Shown: positions 24,552 through 32,674 of the stretch, piece by piece
How positions within the stretch are numbered: the stretch's first letter is position 1
Layout: each line of letters begins with the position of its first letter
Assembly: GCA_003156975.1 (NCBI GenBank)
Contig: PMIE01000069.1
Span: forward strand, 1-40,686
Source of the DNA: Chloroflexota bacterium
Lineage (GTDB): Bacteria; Chloroflexota; Limnocylindria; Limnocylindrales; CSP1-4
Length of the DNA: 40,686 nt
Reading direction: 5' to 3'
Program-made: the position numbers and the translations under genes
Notes under the pieces: generated by a model
What the model was told of the DNA's origin: nothing
Database searches by the model: none
The model's input: the letters and a program-made list of their open reading frames with translations, nothing else

Positions 24552-27302
24552 ATGGAAAAGAAGGGCTTGCTCGTCAACGGCGTGCTCAGGACCGTGATCC
24601 ACGATCCAGAGGCGTCGCTGGCCAGCGTTCTGCGTCGCCAATTGTTGCTGACGGGCACCAAGGTCTCGTGCGATACGGGCCAGTGCGGTGCCTGCTCAGT
24701 TCTCGTCGACGGCAAGTTGACCTTGTCGTGCGTGACAAAGATGTCGAAGGTCCCAGACGGGGCCGCCATCCTCACCGTAGAGGGCATCGGCCAGCCCGGC
24801 GCTCTGCACCCGATCCAGCAGGCGATCATCGCCCACGGCGCCGCGCAGTGTGGCTTCTGTACACCGGGCTTCGTCGTCTCGACCAAGGCCCTCCTGGACA
24901 AGAACAGCGCGCCCACCCGCGAGGACGTGCGGAACTGGTTCAGCCAGCACCACAACGCCTGCCGATGCACAGGCTATAAGCCGCTCGTCGACGCCGCCAT
25001 GGACGCCGCCGCGGTTGCGCGCGGCGAGATGAAGCCCAAGGACCTCGAGTTCTCGATGCCCGCGAACGGCAGCATCATCGGCACCAACTACCCGCGACCG
25101 AGTGCCATCGGCAAGGCCACCGGCACGCTCGACTACGGGCAGGACATCGGTCTGAAGATGCCCGCCGGCACCCTTCAGCTCGCGCTGGTCCAGGCGACCG
25201 TGTCCCACGCCAACATCAAGCGCGTGGACACCTCGGAAGCCGAGAAGATGCCGGGCGTCGTCAAGGTCATTACGGCCAAGGACGTCAAGGGCAAGAATCG
25301 GATCACCGGCCTCATCACCTTCCCGACGAACAAGGGCGATGGCTGGGACCGGCCAATCCTCTGCGACACCAAGGTCTTCCAGTACGGCGACGCGATCGCG
25401 ATCGTGGCCGCCGATACTATCGAGCAGGCGAAGGCCGCTGCGGCGAAGGTCAAGGTTGAGCTCGAGATTCTGCCGGCCTACATGAGCGCCCCGGCGGCCA
25501 TGGCCGACGATGCGATCGAGATCCATCCCGGCACCCCGAACATCTACTACGAGCAGAAGGTCGCCAAGGGACCGGACACCAAGCCGATCATGGCATCTGC
25601 TGCTGCCGTAGTGGAGGACAGCTTCTACCTCCAGCGCCAGCCCCACCTCACCATCGAGGGCGACGTCGGACTCGCTTACTTCGACGAAGAGGGTCGCCTG
25701 ACCATCGCGTCGAAGTCGATCGGTCTCCTGCTGCATGCCCTGATGATTGCTCCCGGCATCGGCATCGAGATGGACAAGCTTCGGATGATCCAGAACCCGG
25801 CGGGCGGCACTTTCGGTTACAAGTTCAGCCCGACGATGGAGGCCCTCCTCGGAGTCGCCGCCCTGGCCACCGAGCGCCCCGTCTACCTCGAGTACGACTA
25901 TGCGCAGTTCATGCAGTACACGGGCAAGCGCAGCCCGGTATGGCTCGATTGCAAGCTCGCCGCCGACAAGGACGGCAAGTTCGTGGCCTTCGAGAGTGAC
26001 TGGTCGGTCGACCACGGGCCGTACTCGGAGTTCGGCGACTTGCTGACCCTCCGCCAGGCCCAGTACCTGGCCTCCGGCTACGACATCGCGTCGATCCGTG
26101 GCTTCGGTCGCACGGTTGCCACGAACCACTCTTGGGGTTCTGCATTCCGCGCCTACGGCTCGCCGCAGGCATTCCTGGCTTCCGAGAGCCTCGTCGACGA
26201 GCTCGCCGAGAAGCTTGGCATGGATCCCTTCGATCTTCGCTACAAGAACATCTATCGCCCGGGCGCAACGACCCCAACGGGCCAGACGCCCGAGGTCTTC
26301 TCGTTCCCGGCGATGTTTGACAAGCTCCGCCCGCTCTATGTCGAGGCCAAGAAGAAGGCCGCGGCGGCGTCGACCCCCGAGATCAAGAAGGGCGTCGGCA
26401 TTTCGCTCGGTATCTACGGCTGCGGCCTCGACGCTCCGGATAGCGCCGAGTGCTACATCGAACTCACAGCCAGGGGCGTCACGGTCTACGACACGTGGCA
26501 CGACCATGGCCAGGGTGCCGACATGGGCACGCTGGCTACTGCTCATGAGGCCCTCCGGCCGCTCGGCATTGCCCCGGACAAGATCAAGCTCGTCCTCAAC
26601 GACACCGCAACCGCTCCTTGGGGCGGCCCGGCCGGTGGCAGCCGAAGTCAGTTGATGATCGGCAATGCGATCGTCAATGGCTGCGATCAGCTGATCTCAG
26701 CCATGAGGAAGGCCAACGGCAAGTTCCGCACCTACGACGAAATGGTCGCCGAGGGCATCGACACCAAGTACACCGGAAAGTGGGGCAACGCCACCATCAA
26801 CACCGGTTGCGACGGCGATGGCCAGGGCACACCGTTCACGACGTACATGTACGGCGTCTTCATGGCGGAAGTCGCGGTGGACACCAAGACCGGCAAGACG
26901 ACGGTCGAGGGTTTCACTGCGATGGCCGACGTGGGCAAGATCATCAACAAGACCGTAGTTGACGGCCAGATGTACGGCGGCATCGCCCAGGGCATCGGCC
27001 TCGCGCTGTCCGAGGACTTCGAGGACATCCAGAAGCATTCCACGATGATCGGGGCCGGCATTCCGTTCGCGAAGGATATCCCCGACAAGTTCGATCTCTA
27101 CTACTTCGAGAACCCGCGCGCGAACGGTCCGCACGGCGCCTCCGGCGTCGGCGAGCTCCCACTCACCTCGCCGCACGTTGCGGTCATCAACGCGATCGCG
27201 CACGCGACGGGCGTGCGTATCACGCACCTCCCGGCTCGGCCCGAGAAGGTCCTCGAGGGCCTTCAGAAGCTGGCGGGGAGCAAGAAGGCAGTGACCGCCT
27301 AG
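24552..27302 (+). CDS. mop: Molybdenum aldehyde oxidoreductase, Mop type
   Basis: A 916-aa single-chain enzyme of the xanthine oxidase family without an FAD domain. [2Fe-2S] ligands are C40, C45, C48 and C60, then C100, C103, C137 and C139, the numbering I recall for Desulfovibrio gigas Mop (907 aa). The molybdenum domains follow, and the catalytic glutamate is E868 in GVGELPL. Mop oxidises aldehydes to carboxylic acids at a molybdopterin cytosine dinucleotide centre and passes electrons to flavodoxin or ferredoxin. It is flanked by acsA (acid activation) and a redox/cofactor cluster that includes a MocA-like cytidylyltransferase. XdhC at 7545 could serve it. A strong hairpin follows its stop. 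No twin-arginine signal, so it should be cytoplasmic. Confidence 0.93.
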   Translation: MEKKGLLVNGVLRTVIHDPEASLASVLRRQLLLTGTKVSCDTGQCGACSVLVDGKLTLSCVTKMSKVPDGAAILTVEGIGQPGALHPIQQAIIAHGAAQCGFCTPGFVVSTKALLDKNSAPTREDVRNWFSQHHNACRCTGYKPLVDAAMDAAAVARGEMKPKDLEFSMPANGSIIGTNYPRPSAIGKATGTLDYGQDIGLKMPAGTLQLALVQATVSHANIKRVDTSEAEKMPGVVKVITAKDVKGKNRITGLITFPTNKGDGWDRPILCDTKVFQYGDAIAIVAADTIEQAKAAAAKVKVELEILPAYMSAPAAMADDAIEIHPGTPNIYYEQKVAKGPDTKPIMASAAAVVEDSFYLQRQPHLTIEGDVGLAYFDEEGRLTIASKSIGLLLHALMIAPGIGIEMDKLRMIQNPAGGTFGYKFSPTMEALLGVAALATERPVYLEYDYAQFMQYTGKRSPVWLDCKLAADKDGKFVAFESDWSVDHGPYSEFGDLLTLRQAQYLASGYDIASIRGFGRTVATNHSWGSAFRAYGSPQAFLASESLVDELAEKLGMDPFDLRYKNIYRPGATTPTGQTPEVFSFPAMFDKLRPLYVEAKKKAAAASTPEIKKGVGISLGIYGCGLDAPDSAECYIELTARGVTVYDTWHDHGQGADMGTLATAHEALRPLGIAPDKIKLVLNDTATAPWGGPAGGSRSQLMIGNAIVNGCDQLISAMRKANGKFRTYDEMVAEGIDTKYTGKWGNATINTGCDGDGQGTPFTTYMYGVFMAEVAVDTKTGKTTVEGFTAMADVGKIINKTVVDGQMYGGIAQGIGLALSEDFEDIQKHSTMIGAGIPFAKDIPDKFDLYYFENPRANGPHGASGVGELPLTSPHVAVINAIAHATGVRITHLPARPEKVLEGLQKLAGSKKAVTA

Positions 27303-27322
27303 GGGCGTAGGCCCCCTGGCTT

Positions 27323-27355
27323 GCTACGGGCGGCGGCAACTTCGTCGCCCGTAGC
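27323..27355 (+). terminator. Strong hairpin after the aldehyde oxidoreductase gene
   Basis: GCTACGGGCG (27323-27332) and CGCCCGTAGC (27346-27355) form a perfect 10-bp stem that can extend by three more pairs, including one G-U, leaving a 7-base loop. It begins 21 bases after the mop stop. No long T-run follows. It separates mop from the downstream genes at the RNA level. Confidence 0.6.
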
Positions 27356-27487
27356 GTCCCAATCTGGCAGCGATGACGCCATGGGACGGGTTCGGCGGAG
27401 GAGCGCGGCCATCACAGAAGCAAGCCCATCAAGCGGCGTCTCATGCTCATCCATCGTTGTTCTTGGAGAGAGGTTCGAGAAATCGAC

Positions 27488-28012
27488 ATGAAGAAGACGC
27501 TCATTCTCGCCACCGTCATTGCGGTCCTCGCGGGGATCTGGACGGTCGTCGTCCTGAACGTCGGCAAGTTCGGTGACATTCCGTTCCTGCTTTGGCCAAC
27601 GTTCATCGCATGGGGTGCGTTCTTCTACGCTGGGGCGAGCAATGATGGCCTCGTCAAGGGTCTCGTCCAGTTCGCGACCGGCATCGTGCTCGCCGCAGTG
27701 GCGACCTACATCTACACCCAGCTCAAGGTCACCGACACGAACTTCATCGTGCTCGGCATCTTTGTGTTCGCCCTCGCCTGGCCGATCACGGCGCTGAGCG
27801 GCATGAACAAGTATTGGGCGGCGGTCCCCGCCGGCTTCATGGGAGCAGCGGTGTTCTTCGGCGTGTACTTCTACGGCGGCACCATGGGCGTCAAGGTCGA
27901 CGTCCCGTACGCTGCGATCGCGTCCTTCATCCCGCTCCTTTGCGGGGAGATCCTCGGTTGGGCGTCGCTGCAGGTGACCAACGTCCTTGCAGGCGACAAG
28001 CCCGCGGCGTAG
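27488..28012 (+). CDS. DUF1097-family membrane protein
   Basis: A 174-aa protein with about six hydrophobic helices and no long loops, matching the DUF1097 pattern (E. coli YcdZ is the example I recall). Function is unknown for the family. The ATG at 27488 gives MKKTLILATVIAVLAG as first helix; a longer in-frame start lacks such a fit. It lies between two hairpins, after mop and before the DUF364 gene, so it may be a single-gene unit. Its position suggests a link to aldehyde, metal or redox metabolism, but nothing in the protein shows a substrate. Confidence 0.7.
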   Translation: MKKTLILATVIAVLAGIWTVVVLNVGKFGDIPFLLWPTFIAWGAFFYAGASNDGLVKGLVQFATGIVLAAVATYIYTQLKVTDTNFIVLGIFVFALAWPITALSGMNKYWAAVPAGFMGAAVFFGVYFYGGTMGVKVDVPYAAIASFIPLLCGEILGWASLQVTNVLAGDKPAA

Positions 28013-28038
28013 CGGGAGACACCTTCGTATACGGGAGC

Positions 28039-28078
28039 GGCGCCGGTAGCCAGAACGACCGTCACGGCTACCGACGCC
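28039..28078 (+). terminator. Hairpin after the DUF1097 gene
   Basis: GGCGCCGGTAGCC (28039-28051) pairs with GGCTACCGACGCC (28066-28078) at 12 of 13 positions around a 14-base loop. It starts 27 bases after the DUF1097 stop and ends 45 bases before the next start. Confidence 0.55.
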
Positions 28079-28122
28079 CGCGACCGCTAGACTCGCCGCC
28101 CACCCGATCTCAAAGGTGAGCT

Positions 28123-28863
28123 ATGGGCGTTCTTGATGATCTGATCTGCTCAGTCAGCGGCAACGCGCCCAAAGATCCCGTCCTGAATGTCTCCGTGGGT
28201 CTGTACTACACGGCGGTTCAAAGCCGCTACGTTGGTCTGGCAGCCACCGAGGTCGAGGCTACTTGCTGCGAAGCGGAGCATCCGACCTGGATGGGCCACC
28301 TGCACGAGCGGTCGGCCACCGAGATGCTCCCATTCCTGCATTCGGTGAACCCGCTCGAGGTGAGCATCGGTCTCGCGGCGCTCAACTCTCTGATCCCGGT
28401 TCCACCCGAATCGGGCACGGACATCAACGCCAGGGACCTCCTGATGGAGCGTGGCCGGGGCGCGAACGTGGTGACGGTCGGGCACTTTCCGTTCACGGAT
28501 GAACTCCGGCGCGTGGCCGCGCAGCTGACGGTGCTCGAGTTGAAACCGGGGCCCGGCGATCGACCCGCCGATGAGGCGCCGGAGGCGCTCTCTCAAGCGG
28601 ACGTCATCGGCCTGACGGCGACAACCCTGCTCAACGGGACCTTCGACGACCTGGCGCCCCACTTCCGTCCCGGGGCGTTCGTAGTTATGGTGGGGCCAAC
28701 TACACCACTCAGCCCGCTGCTCTTCGACCACGGCCTTGACGTCCTTGCGGGTTCGATTGTCATTGACTCCGACGCGCTGTTCCGGTCGCTGGGCCAGGGT
28801 GCGTCACGCCGTCAGCTTGCCGGCTGCCGCCGGAGGACGTTGATCAGGGCTCATCGAAACTGA
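28123..28863 (+). CDS. DUF4213/DUF364 putative heavy-metal-chelation protein
   Basis: A 246-aa protein. The N-terminal half (about 1-90) resembles DUF4213; the C-terminal half is DUF364 with VGHFPF (about 126-131), [15 protein letters not shown] and [15 protein letters not shown]. The family is thought to bind metals or metal cofactors and is often found with molybdenum- or tungsten-related genes; no reaction is proven that I know of. An adjacent cysteine pair occurs near residues 48-49. The ATG at 28123 follows AGGTGA. The C-terminal 25 residues are arginine-rich. It is the first gene of the compact redox run and lies 15 bases before the dicluster gene. Confidence 0.75.
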   Translation: MGVLDDLICSVSGNAPKDPVLNVSVGLYYTAVQSRYVGLAATEVEATCCEAEHPTWMGHLHERSATEMLPFLHSVNPLEVSIGLAALNSLIPVPPESGTDINARDLLMERGRGANVVTVGHFPFTDELRRVAAQLTVLELKPGPGDRPADEAPEALSQADVIGLTATTLLNGTFDDLAPHFRPGAFVVMVGPTTPLSPLLFDHGLDVLAGSIVIDSDALFRSLGQGASRRQLAGCRRRTLIRAHRN

Positions 28864-28878
28864 CGAGGTGCAACGGGC

Positions 28879-31287
28879 ATGTCGATGAACGAGCCGCCCG
28901 GGCCGATGGGCCAGCAGGAGTTGCGCGCGCTCGAGCAACAGTGCATCCAGGAGTGTGCACCGCCGTGTCAGGCCGCTTGCCCGATCCACATCGATGTCCG
29001 TGCGGTCCTGCTCGAGTTCGGGCGGGGCGACGACGATGCTGCCCTGAAGGCGCTGCGCCGGACCCTGCCATTCCCGGGCATCATCAGCCGCGTCTGCGAT
29101 CAGCCGTGCCGGCCCGTATGCAAGCGGGGCGAAGCCGGCGACGCCATCGCGATCGCGGCTCTCGAGCGCGCATGCGTGGAGTACGCGGTCGTCAAGACGG
29201 AAAAGGCCAAACCGCTGCCCAGGCGGAGCGGCCGGGTCGGTGTCGTCGGCGGGGGCCTCAGCGGAATGACGGCAGCCTACGATCTGGCTCGCAAGGGCTA
29301 CGCCGTGACGTTGTACGAGGCGCTCCATCCGGCCGGGGGACGGCTGTGGGAAGTGCCCGAGGAACGCCTTCCCCATGCGGTGATCATGGACGATTTCCGC
29401 GCCGTCGAGGAACTGGGCGTGGATATCCAGCTCGACACTCAGGTCAGCAGCGATCCGGGTCCGGGGACCGTCGGCGGACGCCTGACGCTGGGTGCGCTCC
29501 GCGAGCGCCACGACGCCGTCTTCCTCGCCGTTGGCGGGCAGGATTGTGGATCGTTCGGGCTGGCCGTCGACGCCGCGGGGCGCGTCCAGGTTGATCCCAT
29601 CACCTATGCCACGAGTCGGGAGGGCGTCTTCGCCGGCGGCAGCATGCTCCGTGCGCGGGAAGACTACTCGCCGATCCAGGCCATCTCCGATGGACGGCGC
29701 GCCGCGATCTCAATCGATCGCTCGCTGCAGAGCGTCTCGCTGACGGCCTCTCGCGAAGGCGAGGGCAGCAGGACCTCGTGCCTGTATACGCGTACCGACG
29801 ACATCGCACCGCTTCCGGTCGTGGCCGCCGGCAACCCGGAAGGCCCCTACGGCCGAGGCGAAGCGCAGCGTGAGGCTCAGCGCTGCCTGCAGTGCGAATG
29901 CATGGAGTGCGTCAAGGTCTGCGAATACCTCGAGCATTACGGACGCTACCCGCGCAAGTACATCCGCGAGATCTACAACAACCTGTCGATCGTGAAGGGC
30001 GTCCGCTTCTCAAACCAGATGATCAACTCGTGCAGCCTGTGCGGTCTGTGCGCCGAGGTTTGCCCGACGGACGTGGACATGGGCGCCGTCGCTCGGCAGT
30101 CGCGCCAGACCATGGTGGCCCAGGATCGGATGCCGGCCTCGGCCCACGACTTCGCCCTGCGTGACATGGCATTCAGTCAGAGCGATCAGTTCGCCCTGGC
30201 GCGAAACGCGCCGGGCGCTTCAGCCAGCGACGTCCTGTTCTTCCCCGGCTGCCAGCTCAGCGCGGCGTCGCCCGATCACGTCGAACGGGTCTACGGTTAC
30301 CTGGCCGCCGCTCTGCCCGCGGGGACGCGGGTGGGGATCATGTTGGGCTGCTGCGGCGCACCGGCCGATTGGGCGGGTCGGCGGGACCTGTTCGACGCCA
30401 ACAGAGCCGGACTGCGGGAGACGATCGCCGAACTCGGCAACCCGACGGTGATCGTTGCTTGCTCCAGCTGCCATCGGGCCTTCAAGAACGACCTGCCCGA
30501 GGTGCAAGTTGAGTCGCTATGGGAGCTGATGGCGGCCCGAGGTTCGCCGGCCGACGCGATCGCCGGCGACGGACGGACCGTCTCCATCCATGACGCCTGT
30601 TCCACACGGTACGAGTCGGGACTGCAGGAGAGCGTCCGCAGAGTGATTGGCCGCCTGGGCTACCAGGTCGAGGAGCTACCGCGGAGCCGAAAGCTCACCA
30701 CCTGCTGCGGCTACGGCGGGATGCAGTGGCTGGCCAACCCCGAGGTGGCGAAGGAGACCGTCGCGAAGCGCGTCAGCGAAGGCGCCAGAGACTACGTGGC
30801 GTACTGTGCGATGTGCAGGGATTTCCTGGCGCGGGGCGGCAAGCCCACCGTGCACCTGCTCGATCTCGTCTTCGGCGCGGATTTCGACAGCCAGGCTGCA
30901 CGTCCGGCGACCGGCTGGTCACAGCGCCGCGAGAATCGGGCTCGGCTCAAGCGCCGCCTGCTGGAGACGATCTGGAGTGAACGCATGGAAGGACAGCAGG
31001 CCCACGAGGCCATCTCGGTGCTCATCGACGACCAGGTGCGGGCACGGATGGAGGATCGCCTGATCCTCGTGGAGGACGTCCAGCGCGTGATCGCCCACGC
31101 CGAGCACGCCGGCCGCCGCATGGTTCTCGAGAATGGGCATTACCTCGCCTCGTTCCGGCCGACGGCGGTCACCTACTGGGTGGAGTACTCCGTCGAGGGC
31201 GATGCCTACGCCGTCCACAATGCCTACAGCCACCGCATGGAAGTCATCGAGAGCATACCCGCGGAGGGTCTGGGGCCGGTCCGATGA
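28879..31287 (+). CDS. FAD / multi-[4Fe-4S] / double-CCG 'dicluster' oxidoreductase
   Basis: An 802-aa multidomain redox protein. Residues 22-34 and 73-81 hold cysteine groups like the N-terminal cluster domain of GltD. GGGLSG (124-129) to GVFAGGS (about 249-255) is the FAD domain. C336-C348 and C385-C395 are further Fe-S motifs. Two CCG domains follow, FPGC at 455-458 with GCCGAP, then HDAC with CCGYGG, as in heterodisulfide reductase HdrB/HdrD. The last 140 residues are a separate domain. Compared with nfnB in this window, the stretch between the two FAD motifs is about 150 residues shorter: the NADPH-binding fold is missing. I recall the family as the pyridine nucleotide-disulfide oxidoreductase/dicluster-binding protein of the DVU1551-1559 locus. 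The ATG at 28879 follows GAGGTG; its stop overlaps the next gene. Confidence 0.85.
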   Translation: MSMNEPPGPMGQQELRALEQQCIQECAPPCQAACPIHIDVRAVLLEFGRGDDDAALKALRRTLPFPGIISRVCDQPCRPVCKRGEAGDAIAIAALERACVEYAVVKTEKAKPLPRRSGRVGVVGGGLSGMTAAYDLARKGYAVTLYEALHPAGGRLWEVPEERLPHAVIMDDFRAVEELGVDIQLDTQVSSDPGPGTVGGRLTLGALRERHDAVFLAVGGQDCGSFGLAVDAAGRVQVDPITYATSREGVFAGGSMLRAREDYSPIQAISDGRRAAISIDRSLQSVSLTASREGEGSRTSCLYTRTDDIAPLPVVAAGNPEGPYGRGEAQREAQRCLQCECMECVKVCEYLEHYGRYPRKYIREIYNNLSIVKGVRFSNQMINSCSLCGLCAEVCPTDVDMGAVARQSRQTMVAQDRMPASAHDFALRDMAFSQSDQFALARNAPGASASDVLFFPGCQLSAASPDHVERVYGYLAAALPAGTRVGIMLGCCGAPADWAGRRDLFDANRAGLRETIAELGNPTVIVACSSCHRAFKNDLPEVQVESLWELMAARGSPADAIAGDGRTVSIHDACSTRYESGLQESVRRVIGRLGYQVEELPRSRKLTTCCGYGGMQWLANPEVAKETVAKRVSEGARDYVAYCAMCRDFLARGGKPTVHLLDLVFGADFDSQAARPATGWSQRRENRARLKRRLLETIWSERMEGQQAHEAISVLIDDQVRARMEDRLILVEDVQRVIAHAEHAGRRMVLENGHYLASFRPTAVTYWVEYSVEGDAYAVHNAYSHRMEVIESIPAEGLGPVR

Positions 31288-31484
31288 CCACACCCGAAGA
31301 GCCGCGCGTGCGATGCACGCAGTGCGACCGCAAACTTGAGACCGCTTCGGTGACGATCGGCTACATGGAGAGCTCATTCCAGGTCGATCTGCTTCGGTGT
31401 CCGAAGTGCGGCCAGGTATTCATTCCCGAGGACCTGGCGCTGGGCAAGATGGCTGAAGTTGAGAAGCAGCTGGAGGACAAGTGA
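31284..31484 (+). CDS. Small two-CxxC redox or zinc-ribbon protein (DVU_1557-like)
   Basis: A 66-aa protein with two metal-binding pairs, CTQC (11-14) and CPKC (39-42), in a rubredoxin or zinc-ribbon arrangement, and a charged helical C-terminus. I recall a 'redox protein' of this size in the Desulfovibrio DVU1557 position. It could carry electrons between the dicluster protein and the radical SAM enzyme, or be structural. The ATG overlaps the previous TGA by ATGA, and its stop overlaps the next start by GTGA, so it is fixed within the operon. Confidence 0.78.
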   Translation: MTTPEEPRVRCTQCDRKLETASVTIGYMESSFQVDLLRCPKCGQVFIPEDLALGKMAEVEKQLEDK

Positions 31485-32218
31485 CCACCGGCCTGGAGCC
31501 CAATCCGTACGAGCGTGCGGAATGGCGCGCAACCGGCGACGGCCTGCTTCGACCCGGCGGCCTCGCGCTGACGGATCGCGCGATCAAGTACTGCGCACTG
31601 CCCGCCGGCAGTCGCGTCTGGGACATTGGCTGCGGGCTCGGGGTCACGGTTGCGCACCTGGTCACCCGGCACGGTCTTGAAGCCGTCGGCGTCGACCGCT
31701 CGGAGGCGCTGCTGGACGCGGCGCGCAGTCGGACGCCATCGATCCCCCTGATCTGCGCACGGGGCGATGCCCTGCCGTGCGCGGCCGCCACGCTGGATGC
31801 CGTCCTGGCCGAGTGCTCGTGGTCCGTCATCTCGACGGATCGTGGCGGCGACAGAACGAACGGCGACGTCGCCCTCGCGGAGTGTTGGCGCGTGCTCCGC
31901 CCCGGCGGCTGGCTGATCATCAGTGACGTCTACGCCCGCGGCGTGGCATCCATTCAGGCCGCACCACTCGGCGACGGTCTCTGCCGGAACCTTCTGACAG
32001 AAGCGGAGATCAGGACGGCCCTAGCGTCGCAGGGGTTTGCTATCGAGCTGTGGGAGGACCACTCGGCGGCCCTCAACGAGTTCGTGGGCCGGATGATCTT
32101 CGAATTCGGTTCGCTCAGTCCCCTGTGGGGCGACGACGGCGATGGGCCAGAAGGTTGCACGGCGCTCAAGGCGGCCCGGCCCGGCTACTTCCTCTTGGCA
32201 GCTCGGAGGAACGGCTGA
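31481..32218 (+). CDS. trsM: SAM methyltransferase of the TrsM (DVU_1556) type
   Basis: A 245-aa class I methyltransferase. SAM motif I is VWDIGCGLG (about 46-54) and motif II is AVGVDRS. The segment AECSWSVIS (about 110-118) carries a cysteine where I recall some relatives having selenocysteine. The start is GTG at 31481, with GGAGG upstream and a 4-base overlap with the preceding gene. In the operon it lies between the CxxC protein and the C_GCAxxG_C_C protein. The substrate is unknown. Co-occurrence with a pterin-type radical SAM methylase suggests a cofactor-modifying pathway, which is inference. Confidence 0.8.
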   Translation: MTTGLEPNPYERAEWRATGDGLLRPGGLALTDRAIKYCALPAGSRVWDIGCGLGVTVAHLVTRHGLEAVGVDRSEALLDAARSRTPSIPLICARGDALPCAAATLDAVLAECSWSVISTDRGGDRTNGDVALAECWRVLRPGGWLIISDVYARGVASIQAAPLGDGLCRNLLTEAEIRTALASQGFAIELWEDHSAALNEFVGRMIFEFGSLSPLWGDDGDGPEGCTALKAARPGYFLLAARRNG

Positions 32219-32221
32219 TCG

Positions 32222-32674
32222 ATGTCGGACATGGATCGCATGCTCGAACTCAGAAAGCAGGGCTTCTACTGCAGCCAGATCCTCATGATCATGGCGCTTG
32301 ATCTGCAGGGCCGCGACAACCCGGCTCTGGTCCGGTCGATGGAGGCACTCGCCGGCGGACTGGGCTTCACTGGCGAAACGTGCGGGACGCTGACCGCGGC
32401 GGCGGCGGTGCTGGGGCTGTATGCCGGCCGTGGTCGCGAGGCCGAGGATGACGACCCAACCCTGGTCTTCATGATCGAAGACCTCGTCAAATGGTTCAAG
32501 GAGGGCTACGGGCAGGAGTACGGTGGCATCGCCTGCCGCGAGATTCTCGCCACCGATCCGAACAGCCAGCTAACGCGCTGCCCGGGGATGATCGCCGGCA
32601 CGTTCCAGAAGATCAAAGAGCTGCTGGTCGAGAACGGCTTCGATCTCTCCGGCAAGCCCGACGATGACGACTGA
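32222..32674 (+). CDS. C_GCAxxG_C_C family redox protein (DVU_1555-like)
   Basis: A 150-aa helical protein with four spaced cysteines typical of this family: one in FYCSQI (C17), one in ETCGTLTAAAAVLG (C54), one in GIACREI and one in TRCPGM. The family's central motif is usually CGAxTG; here it is CGTLTA. The spaced cysteines may bind a cluster or form a disulfide relay. The ATG is 3 bases after the methyltransferase stop, and the gene overlaps the radical SAM gene by 11 bases. The C-terminus is a run of aspartates. Confidence 0.85.
   Translation: MSDMDRMLELRKQGFYCSQILMIMALDLQGRDNPALVRSMEALAGGLGFTGETCGTLTAAAAVLGLYAGRGREAEDDDPTLVFMIEDLVKWFKEGYGQEYGGIACREILATDPNSQLTRCPGMIAGTFQKIKELLVENGFDLSGKPDDDD

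Noticed and set aside
24696-26546. A 616-codon open frame on the minus strand inside mop
   Set aside because: It is a mirror of the mop coding sequence. The plus-strand product has all cofactor ligands in the right places; the mirror product has no known motif.
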